From: Nitrososphaerales archaeon
GTDB taxonomy: Archaea; Thermoproteota; Nitrososphaeria; Nitrososphaerales; CADDZS01
Direction: 5' to 3'
DNA length: 6,438 nt
Assembly (NCBI GenBank): GCA_030043455.1
Contig: JASHXQ010000098.1
Span: 1-6,438, forward strand
Numbering within the stretch: position 1 is the stretch's first letter; each line of letters opens with the position of its first letter. Made by a program: the position numbers and the translations under genes. Shown here one piece after another: positions 1 to 5,312 of the stretch. Below the pieces are notes generated by a model. That model had not been told where the DNA came from, searched no databases, and was given only the letters and a program-made list of their open reading frames with translations.

Positions 1-559
1 CTGCGCCGAACCAGATTCTAACTCTTCCATCCGCGGTGCCATTCTTTTCTTTGAAAGCGTTCTCATTATCTGAGAGAGACTCCTGTCCTGGAAAGAGATC
101 CGCAGCTTCGCTCGAAATGACAGCCCTGATTCCCAGTTTTTTCGCCGCATCTGCGCACGCCGTAATATGCCGGTACATGTCGTTTACTGTCGTGATCCCC
201 GCTCTGAGGCACTCCAGATAAGCGAGGCTTGCCTCATTGTAGACGTCCCCGGGCGTCATCCTCTGCAGCATCGGGTAGTAGAATTCCGTGAACGCCTTCT
301 CCATATCCGTCGCTAGCAAATTGTCGATGCCGCCACGATGAAGAGCGATGGAATGATAATGCGAATCTACGAGCCCCGGGAGGACAGCCTTGCCTCTCGC
401 ATCAATTTTCACATCGAATTTACTGCTACCCTCAGGCGTGTCGTTGCCAACTTCGACGATCCTGTCATCTCGAATTATCAGATACCCGGGATTCAGGACT
501 CGGTCACTTTTGTCCGCGCTGAATATGATCCCGTTTTCGATCAGTGTTATCTCCGTCAT
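1..559 (-). CDS. Amidohydrolase, TRZ/ATZ/MTA-SAH deaminase-like (N-terminal part, cut by window edge)
   Basis: This is the first 186 codons of a metal-dependent hydrolase; the rest lies beyond base 1. The start is the ATG at 559. Residues 1-60 read as the small beta-sandwich that precedes the TIM barrel in subtype-I amidohydrolases (IENGIIFSAD, then DARGKAVLPGLVDSHYH). The metal-binding HxH pair is H67/H69, and LRAGITTVNDMY further on is typical of the chlorohydrolase / S-adenosylhomocysteine-methylthioadenosine deaminase branch. Family members hydrolyse amino or chloro groups from purines, triazines and related heterocycles in the cytoplasm; the substrate cannot be read here. The HxH spacer is Tyr where many relatives have Thr (HTH). 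The later metal ligands (two His and an Asp) fall outside the window, so activity cannot be judged. It is divergent from the zinc-ribbon gene, with a TATA-like box about 30 bp upstream of the ATG, which suggests a nearly leaderless mRNA. Confidence 0.9.
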   Translation of the reverse strand, partial: MTEITLIENGIIFSADKSDRVLNPGYLIIRDDRIVEVGNDTPEGSSKFDVKIDARGKAVLPGLVDSHYHSIALHRGGIDNLLATDMEKAFTEFYYPMLQRMTPGDVYNEASLAYLECLRAGITTVNDMYRHITACADAAKKLGIRAVISSEAADLFPGQESLSDNENAFKEKNGTADGRVRIWFGA

Positions 560-584
560 CTTTGTCTGCCGAATGTCTGATTGT

Positions 585-592
585 CTAATAAA
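585..592 (-). promoter_or_regulatory. TATA-like box for the left-hand amidohydrolase
   Basis: The minus strand reads TTTATTAG, centred about 30 bp upstream of the ATG at 559. With usual archaeal geometry (start site about 25 bp downstream of the box centre), transcription would begin almost at the start codon, giving a leaderless message. This rests on position and base composition only. Confidence 0.4.
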
Positions 593-638
593 CGAAATGC
601 GATCATCGGAAGCTGTTTGCGAGTGGATCAATCAAAAT

Positions 639-647
639 GTTAAAACA
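639..647 (+). promoter_or_regulatory. Possible TATA-like box for the zinc-ribbon gene
   Basis: The A/T-rich stretch GTTAAAAC lies about 38 bp upstream of the ATG at 681, so transcription could start near 669 with a short leader. It is a weak match in an AT-rich interval. The 121-bp gap between the two divergent genes holds no other recognisable element. Confidence 0.25.
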
Positions 648-680
648 AGAAATCATCCGAGGAAAAGTTCGACTAAATTA

Positions 681-836
681 ATGGAAGGGGAGCACAGGCA
701 CGAAATCCGGGTGGAGTGCGAGCACTGCAAGGAGCCATTCACGATTGAGCTGGTTGCCCCGATTGCAGTTCGCTGCTCTCACTGCGACGGGGTTTTCGAC
801 GCAAGACTGCAGCTGGAAAAGAAAAGTAAAACCTGA
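681..836 (+). CDS. Small zinc-ribbon protein, 51 aa
   Basis: This is a 51-residue hypothetical protein with two CxxC knuckles, C13-E-H-C16 and C32-S-H-C35, separated by 15 residues. The second turn reads CSHCDGVF, a typical rubredoxin-like zinc-ribbon geometry. It probably binds one Zn2+ through the four cysteines; a DNA-, RNA- or protein-binding role is possible but cannot be read from the sequence. There is no signal peptide or membrane segment, and the C-terminus is basic (EKKSKT). I chose the ATG at 681 because similarity to a folded ribbon begins just after it and an AT-rich box sits about 38 bp upstream. In-frame ATG 597 would add 28 residues of unstructured-looking sequence lying in the promoter region, and still earlier in-frame starts overlap the opposite amidohydrolase gene. 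Its stop lies 6 bp from the stop of the convergent gene at 843. Confidence 0.75.
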   Translation: MEGEHRHEIRVECEHCKEPFTIELVAPIAVRCSHCDGVFDARLQLEKKSKT

Positions 837-842
837 AGCAAA

Positions 843-1697
843 TTACTTTTTGTGGACGTAAAACGCCTCGTATTCACGCTTCGTGTTGTTGTAAAGACCG
901 ATAACGGATGACTTGAAAGCTTCTTCGGCAGTTTTCTGTAGCTCCTTCGTAGTTGCGTACTTTGCCAAGATGTATGCGCCGAACCTTTCATGATAAATGT
1001 CAATGTACGTGTGAACGTCCTGAAAGGTGAGGTACTTGTTAGGAATCCCGTAATGCTTTCTCAGTCCCTCGCTGATTTTCCTGTATGTTTTGGGAATCCA
1101 GCGCTCCATCAACATCTGCGCTGCGGCAATCTCGACGAAGTGTCCGCTCGAATTTCGTCTCTTGACAGCCTCGTACCATTCTAGCATGGGCTTTGTAAAG
1201 TTCACAGGATCCGTTAGTGGGTATATGTCCCTGATTCGATCCATCCCATACGCCCCCACCATATAGTCTGCAAACATCTCATTGTGACCAGTTTCTTCGA
1301 AGATGTGTCTGCCTATCAAATCCCTCACCTCTTTCGCGCCCATCAAGTGTGCACGGGTATGAGCGAGACCCTCGAACATGAAAATCTCAGAAGTACCCGC
1401 CATCAACTGCTTGTGGTATATCGCGAGTTCCTTCAAGCTTATCTCGCCGCTGTAGATCAGAGGACAAAACTCCGGGTAAAATGGATCGGAAAGATGATCG
1501 CGCAGGAAGCCGTTGTGCCAATCAATTAATCCTAGCACAAAATCCGCCGCGGGTTGGTCCTTCCATCCCTGCCAGCCCAACGAAAATAGACCCCTGACGG
1601 GAGTGTAGGCTCCTGCAAAGTTCAACTCTCTATCGTCAGTGGGAAGCAAATTGTACTCCCGCGCGACTTTTTTCTCGTAATCCTCGTCTACGATCAT
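843..1697 (-). CDS. TenA/PqqC-like heme-oxygenase-fold protein, candidate diiron oxidase (HDO)
   Basis: This is a 284-aa, mostly helical protein of the TenA/THI-4/PqqC superfamily. Recognisable blocks are DWHNGFLRDHL (about 59-69), SEIFMFEGLAHTRAH (103-117), FEETGHNEMFADYM (133-146), AAAQMLMERW (191-200) and HTYIDIYHERFG (229-240). The last contains H229-x3-D233-x2-H236, a spacing I know from heme-oxygenase-like diiron oxidases such as CADD. E135-x2-H138, E198 and perhaps E104 could supply the remaining iron ligands. Known HDOs activate O2 to desaturate, hydroxylate or cleave fatty acids, amines or amino acids. TenA proper is a thiaminase, and no thiamin genes are nearby. At 284 aa it is longer than a minimal TenA (about 220 aa), with a helical extension after the H-D-H motif. 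The ATG at 1697 is preferred; an in-frame TTG at 1718 would add 7 residues. The superfamily is secure, but diiron chemistry is inference and the substrate is unknown. Confidence 0.82.
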   Translation of the reverse strand: MIVDEDYEKKVAREYNLLPTDDRELNFAGAYTPVRGLFSLGWQGWKDQPAADFVLGLIDWHNGFLRDHLSDPFYPEFCPLIYSGEISLKELAIYHKQLMAGTSEIFMFEGLAHTRAHLMGAKEVRDLIGRHIFEETGHNEMFADYMVGAYGMDRIRDIYPLTDPVNFTKPMLEWYEAVKRRNSSGHFVEIAAAQMLMERWIPKTYRKISEGLRKHYGIPNKYLTFQDVHTYIDIYHERFGAYILAKYATTKELQKTAEEAFKSSVIGLYNNTKREYEAFYVHKK

Positions 1698-1748
1698 GTC
1701 GAACTTCGCAGAGACCAAAGGAGTTGCAGGGACAGGTGGATTGATTCG

Positions 1749-1756
1749 TTAATTAA
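1749..1756 (-). promoter_or_regulatory. TATA-like box for the HDO-like gene
   Basis: TTAATTAA (self-complementary) lies about 55 bp upstream of the ATG at 1697 and about 34 bp upstream of the alternative TTG at 1718. Predicted transcription start would be near 1726, just upstream of either codon. The position is plausible, but the start codon remains ambiguous. Confidence 0.4.
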
Positions 1757-1766
1757 GCCTAGCTTA
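1754..1766. repeat. Short inverted repeat TAAGC-CTA-GCTTA
   Basis: Two perfect 5-bp arms are separated by 3 bp, overlapping the HDO-side TATA-like box in the divergent control region. It could be a regulator half-site pair or chance; arms this short are expected fairly often in AT-rich DNA. Confidence 0.3.
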
Positions 1767-1799
1767 GATTGTGTCAGAAGTTTTTCGTTAGATCCATCA

Positions 1800-1809
1800 T
1801 TAGCGCTAA
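1800..1809. promoter_or_regulatory. Perfect 10-bp palindrome TTAGCGCTAA, candidate operator
   Basis: TTAGCGCTAA equals its own reverse complement. It lies just upstream of the AT-rich box of the alcohol dehydrogenase and between the two divergent promoters, where a dimeric regulator could control one or both genes. No regulator gene is in the window. Only position and symmetry support this. Confidence 0.35.
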
Positions 1810-1812
1810 AAC

Positions 1813-1825
1813 AAAAATTATTATC
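1813..1825 (+). promoter_or_regulatory. TATA-like box for the alcohol dehydrogenase
   Basis: AAAAATTATTATC is centred about 31 bp upstream of the ATG at 1851, which predicts a start site around 1845 and an almost leaderless mRNA. It is the most AT-rich patch in the intergenic region. Confidence 0.45.
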
Positions 1826-1850
1826 TTGTTTCAAAGGGTCGCTACCTTTG

Positions 1851-2954
1851 ATGAATTGTAAAGCCGCGGTTCTCCGCCAATTCAACAAACCCCTCGATAT
1901 TGAAGAAGTGGAACTGTTGGAACCGGATTTCGAAGAGGTGGTTGTAAAGATCGCTGCGTCCGGAGTATGTCGTACCGATCTCTCAATTGCCTCGGGACAT
2001 TTCGGTGGACTGCCTCTACCTCTAGTTCCCGGTCACGAGGCGGCAGGAACCGTTCATAAAGTGGGGAGCGGTGTCTCGAATCTAAAGCCGGGAGATCACG
2101 TTCTCGCTGTCTGGATTTATTCTTGCAACAATTGCGAGTACTGTCTCTCAGGACGCCCTAACCTTTGCAAGCATGGAAACACCTCTCTGCTTAATGCTAC
2201 TCTTCCAAGCGGAAAAGTCAAGATTAAAGACAAAACCGGCAATCCCGTCCACCATGGATCTGGGACTGCGCTTCACTCAGATTACGCGATTCTCGATCAA
2301 AGAAACTTGGTAGCGATACCCGATGACATTCCTCTCGATATAGCTTCGGTCGTTGGTTGCGCGGTTATGACGGGCGTCGGCGCTGCGATAAACACGGCTC
2401 AGGTAAAACCGGGAAGCACTGCAGCAGTAGTGGGGGCGGGGGGTGTAGGGGTGAACGTAATCCAGGGAGCGAGGATCGCGGGAGCGGAAAAAATTATCGT
2501 TTTGGACAAATACGAAAGCAAGCTGGAATCAGCTTTCAAATTTGGCGCAACCCACTCCATCAAAACGGACGATAATCCCCGGAACAAACTACTCGCGATA
2601 ACTCCGGATGGGGTGGATTATTCCTTCGAAGCTACTGGAAACTATCGCAACATGGAACTCGCCTATAGTTTGATCAAACCGGGGGGAACTACGGTTGTAG
2701 TCGGAGCAGAAAGTCCCACGGCCTCTATTTCCATACCAGCTTTGGATCTCGTGGGATCCCAGAAAACGATCAAAGGCAGCTGGTACGGTTCGACGAATCC
2801 TAGATTTGATGCCATTAGATACATCAACCTGTTTGCCTCCGGTAAGCTCTTACTCAATGAATTGATCTCGGCGAGATACGAGCCTAGTCAGATAAACCAA
2901 GTCTTTTCCGACATGGAGTCGGGAAAAATAATCCGGGGGATTCTAGTTCACTAG
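1851..2954 (+). CDS. Zinc-dependent alcohol dehydrogenase (medium-chain, class III/NDMA-like branch)
   Basis: This 367-aa MDR-superfamily enzyme should oxidise an alcohol, or reduce an aldehyde, with NAD(H) in the cytoplasm. Catalytic zinc ligands are C40 (GVCRTD) and H62 (PGHE), with the conserved E63 next to it; C170 (VVGC) is the third. The structural zinc lobe is complete: C92, C95, C98 and C106 in the CNNCEYCLSGRPNLC segment. The Rossmann loop is GAGGVG (195-200), and D219 in VLDKYESK ends beta-2, favouring NAD over NADP. The stretch GCAVMTGVGAAINTAQVKPG and the GARIAGA helix resemble class I/III and aryl-alcohol-type dehydrogenases. Length is normal and no key residue is missing. The ATG at 1851 is preferred over the adjacent in-frame TTG at 1848. 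It is divergent from the HDO-like gene and ends 6 bp from the convergent VOC gene. The substrate is not determinable; aromatic or medium-chain alcohols fit the neighbourhood. Confidence 0.93.
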   Translation: MNCKAAVLRQFNKPLDIEEVELLEPDFEEVVVKIAASGVCRTDLSIASGHFGGLPLPLVPGHEAAGTVHKVGSGVSNLKPGDHVLAVWIYSCNNCEYCLSGRPNLCKHGNTSLLNATLPSGKVKIKDKTGNPVHHGSGTALHSDYAILDQRNLVAIPDDIPLDIASVVGCAVMTGVGAAINTAQVKPGSTAAVVGAGGVGVNVIQGARIAGAEKIIVLDKYESKLESAFKFGATHSIKTDDNPRNKLLAITPDGVDYSFEATGNYRNMELAYSLIKPGGTTVVVGAESPTASISIPALDLVGSQKTIKGSWYGSTNPRFDAIRYINLFASGKLLLNELISARYEPSQINQVFSDMESGKIIRGILVH

Positions 2955-2960
2955 TCTGCC

Positions 2961-3395
2961 CTAGTTATCCTCGTGGAGTTCCAAAAGTACTCCGTGGGTC
3001 GCTTGTTCTTTCGGATGAATCCAAATGGTTCGCTCTGAAAGAAAATCCACCGGAGTTTCAGGAAATATTTTGATCCCTTTCCGGCTAAGAAGCCGGATCG
3101 TCTTGTCGAGATCGGGAACTTTGAAACTCAGTGAGAACAGTCCCTCTCCACGAGATTTGATGAACCTGTCAATCGGACTATTCTTTCCGGTCGATTCCAT
3201 TAGCGAGAGGAATACGTTGTGGTCTTTTCCAGATTCGAGTGGCATGCGATTGAACCTTGCCTGGATCGGTTCCTTTAGTACTTCGAACTTGTCACCGGAA
3301 GTCAGTCCGAGATCTGAGAATAGCTTCGTGTAATCCTTCACGGCTTCATCGACGCTCTTAACGGCCACGTTGATTTCGAACAACTTTAGATCCAT
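2961..3395 (-). CDS. VOC/glyoxalase-fold protein, methylmalonyl-CoA epimerase-like, metal ligands degenerate
   Basis: This 144-aa protein has two beta-alpha-beta-beta-beta modules of the vicinal-oxygen-chelate fold. Module 1 starts at LFEINVAVKSVDEAVKDY (5-22). Module 2 starts at GEGLFSLSFKVPDLDKTI (83-100) and ends with WIHPKEQATHGVLLELHE (125-142), very like the end of methylmalonyl-CoA epimerase (IHP...THGVLIEL). In that family the first strand normally reads HIGIAV and module 2 begins GEGLHHIAFEV. Here those positions carry E7 and F87/S88, so two histidine metal ligands are gone and only the final glutamate (E139) is retained. It is therefore unlikely to be a standard epimerase; an altered metal site or a metal-free binding role is possible. 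No methylmalonyl-CoA mutase is nearby. It is divergent from the small gene at 3485, with 89 bp between start codons and one shared AT-rich box, and its stop is 6 bp from that of the dehydrogenase. Confidence 0.85.
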   Translation of the reverse strand: MDLKLFEINVAVKSVDEAVKDYTKLFSDLGLTSGDKFEVLKEPIQARFNRMPLESGKDHNVFLSLMESTGKNSPIDRFIKSRGEGLFSLSFKVPDLDKTIRLLSRKGIKIFPETPVDFLSERTIWIHPKEQATHGVLLELHEDN

Positions 3396-3430
3396 TGTCT
3401 ACCGTCTATAGCCTCAAAGCTGTTTCGAAG

Positions 3431-3440
3431 TTATTTAAAC
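3431..3440. promoter_or_regulatory. AT-rich box possibly shared by two divergent promoters
   Basis: TTATTTAAAC on the plus strand reads GTTTAAATAA on the minus strand, and both resemble an archaeal TATA box. It lies about 50 bp before the plus-strand ATG at 3485 and about 40 bp before the minus-strand ATG at 3395. It is the only good candidate in the 89-bp gap, so it may serve both genes, or only one. Confidence 0.4.
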
Positions 3441-3484
3441 CGGAACGAAAATCGGGAGATGTCCCCCTTGTTGGGCGAAGTACA

Positions 3485-3724
3485 ATGACAAGACTTCTCG
3501 TTCTCGGCAGAATTCAGAAACCCATACCAGCTGACTCGACTGTAAAGCTTGAAGATCTTTCCAACAAATTGAAGATTTTTGGAGATGTTTACTCGCTGCC
3601 GGGGTTTGAGGGATTTGCCGCCATTCTAGATGTGGATGATCTCGGACGGTTGGAAGCTATCTTCATGGAAAGCGAATTTGCAAAAATTGGGAGGATCGAA
3701 ATATTTCCGCTCGCAAAAATCTGA
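3485..3724 (+). CDS. Small ferredoxin-fold protein, muconolactone-isomerase-like, 79 aa
   Basis: This 79-residue protein has an N-terminal strand (MTRLLVLGRI), a helix around 20-31, a central strand (GFAAILDVDD, about 43-52), a second helix (GRLEAIFMES) and a last strand ending RIEIFPLAKI. The order and the ending, short helix then I/V-E-I-x-P-L, resemble muconolactone delta-isomerase and related dimeric alpha/beta-barrel proteins, which are also about 90 aa. Muconolactone isomerase moves a double bond in the catechol branch of the beta-ketoadipate pathway; that exact reaction is not demonstrated, and the proteins share only fold-level resemblance by eye. I chose the ATG at 3485, because the longer reading from TTG 3395 would begin inside the opposite VOC start codon and run through the promoter. 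The stop is 3 bp from the stop of the CoA ligase, which converges on it. The function is unassigned. Confidence 0.7.
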   Translation: MTRLLVLGRIQKPIPADSTVKLEDLSNKLKIFGDVYSLPGFEGFAAILDVDDLGRLEAIFMESEFAKIGRIEIFPLAKI

Positions 3725-3727
3725 CAT

Positions 3728-5302
3728 TTAGGGGCTCTCTTGGATCTTCTTTCTGGGAGCTCTTAGATCAGCCCTCTTTATCTTGCCTGTGATCGTCTTT
3801 GGAATCTCCGCGATGATTTCCACTTCTTTCGGGACCTTGTAAGGAGCGATCCTCTTCAGCAGAAAAGCTTCCATATCTTCAAAGAAAGCTTCTCCGCTCG
3901 CGTTGTAGCTGGGCTTTAAGCAAACGAAGGCTTTGATCCTGTTACCGATCCTTTCGTCAGCGATCGGGACAACGCATGATTCAACTACTGCCGGATGTTC
4001 CATGATTGCTTTTTCGATTTCCTGCGGGGAGATGAGGTACCCTCTGCTCTTGAACATGTCATCGCTTCTCCCAGCATACCACAGATACCCCTCCGCATCC
4101 ACGTAGGCCATATCCTTCGTGTAGTACCAGCCGTTCTTTCTGGAGTTTTGAGTCGCGTCTGGCATACCCAGATATTCTTTGAAAAGTCCAGGATCCGATT
4201 CGGCAATAACGAGATGGCCTATCGTACCTCGTTCAACTTTCCGACCGTTATCATCTACTATGTCAATGGTATGGCCATGGAGCGGAATTCCGCACGAGCC
4301 TGGCTTTATTCCCACCGCGCCGGAATAACCAGTGTAGATCCCAATTTCTGTCTGGGCCATTGTCTCGAGGAGATCGATCTTGAATCTCCTCTTCCATTCT
4401 TCGAACTCTTTGGGGAAGAGGGGATCTCCGCCCGTGACGCACATACGTAATGAGCTCAAGTCATACTTTTTTTCCGCGCCTTCCACCTTCAACAGGTTGC
4501 GAAACATCGTCGTTACTGAGATAAATACAGTCACACGGTACTTCTCTAACGCTTCAAAGATGGATTCCGGGGAGGCTCCCGAGCGGGTTGGCAAAAGTAC
4601 GGCACTCGCACCAAGGTATAATGGAGTTACGAAACCCCAGGCAAATCCATGGAGAAAGCTGATCTCTTGTGGGCAGTAGACTATATCGGCGGGAGACAGA
4701 TGCATCATCTCCGAACCCACTACGCGGGCAGAGCCTAGAAGCCATCTATGGGCGTGAACCACCCCCTTCTGGACTCCCGTTGAACCAGAGGTATACATCA
4801 CAAAGGCGGGGTCTTCACTTGCAGTGGGATTTTGGGAGAGATCGTGAACGGGTGCTCTCTTAGATAGCTTGGAAAAGGAATTCTTAGCCTCCTTATCTCC
4901 TATCAAGATCAAATTCTCCGGACGGCCGATCTCCTCTTTTGCCCTAACAAGAGGAAGGGAAATCTCAGCCGGGGTGATTCCAACTTTCGCGCGGGAATTC
5001 TCTAACACGTATTCTAGCTCGTTTTTCGCATACAGACGGCTTGTCATACAGGGAACTGCTCCCAGCCCCATGCAAGCTAATACGGAGACCGCAATCTCAG
5101 GGGTATTCATCGCGCGGACGAGAATGGCATCCCCTTTTTTGATTTGGTACCACTCTTTCAGGTAAAAGGCGAAATTCTCAACTTGATCCGTAAGGGCCTG
5201 CCAACTAAGAGTGGTGGTCCCGCTGTAAAGCGCTGTACCGGTTGCGCTTGAATTTTTCAGAATTTCCTGTGTGATGTTAAGGCGTTCTGGGATCTTCGTC
5301 AT
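3728..5302 (-). CDS. AMP-forming acyl/aryl-CoA ligase (ANL superfamily)
   Basis: This 524-aa adenylate-forming enzyme should activate a carboxylic acid with ATP to an acyl-AMP and then transfer it to coenzyme A. The phosphate-binding loop YTSGSTGVQKGVVH spans 170-183. The A5-type motif is ETMAQTEIG (313-321), D397 in YYTKDM contacts the ribose, GRSDDMFKSRGY (411-422) is the hinge region, and K507 in TITGKIKR is the catalytic lysine of the C-terminal domain. All core motifs are intact, and length matches benzoate-CoA ligase and medium-chain acyl-CoA synthetase relatives. The GRSDDMFKSRGYLISPQEIE segment favours that branch over acetyl-CoA synthetase (about 650 aa). The ATG at 5302 lies 10 bp after the stop of the upstream amidohydrolase, so the two are almost certainly cotranscribed, and the substrate may be the product of that enzyme. 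The exact acid, aromatic or aliphatic, cannot be read. Confidence 0.93.
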   Translation of the reverse strand: MTKIPERLNITQEILKNSSATGTALYSGTTTLSWQALTDQVENFAFYLKEWYQIKKGDAILVRAMNTPEIAVSVLACMGLGAVPCMTSRLYAKNELEYVLENSRAKVGITPAEISLPLVRAKEEIGRPENLILIGDKEAKNSFSKLSKRAPVHDLSQNPTASEDPAFVMYTSGSTGVQKGVVHAHRWLLGSARVVGSEMMHLSPADIVYCPQEISFLHGFAWGFVTPLYLGASAVLLPTRSGASPESIFEALEKYRVTVFISVTTMFRNLLKVEGAEKKYDLSSLRMCVTGGDPLFPKEFEEWKRRFKIDLLETMAQTEIGIYTGYSGAVGIKPGSCGIPLHGHTIDIVDDNGRKVERGTIGHLVIAESDPGLFKEYLGMPDATQNSRKNGWYYTKDMAYVDAEGYLWYAGRSDDMFKSRGYLISPQEIEKAIMEHPAVVESCVVPIADERIGNRIKAFVCLKPSYNASGEAFFEDMEAFLLKRIAPYKVPKEVEIIAEIPKTITGKIKRADLRAPRKKIQESP

Positions 5303-5312
5303 GGAAGAAAAT

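Noticed and set aside
338..580. 80-codon open frame on the plus strand
   Set aside because: It is entirely antisense to the first codons of the amidohydrolase, whose motifs clearly place the real gene on the minus strand.
390..680. Long N-terminal extension of the zinc-ribbon reading frame
   Set aside because: It runs antisense through the start of the amidohydrolase and through the intergenic promoter region. Protein-like character begins only at ATG 681.
2952..2963. Repeated CTAG/TAG motifs between the dehydrogenase and VOC stops, considered as a terminator
   Set aside because: They are simply the two facing TAG stop codons. There is no stem long enough and no T-tract.
3025..3333. 102-codon open frame on the plus strand
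   Set aside because: It is antisense to the VOC gene; the minus-strand frame carries the family motifs.
3995..4450. 151-codon open frame on the plus strand
   Set aside because: It is antisense to the conserved C-terminal half of the CoA ligase; its composition is that of a shadow frame and it has no domain signal.
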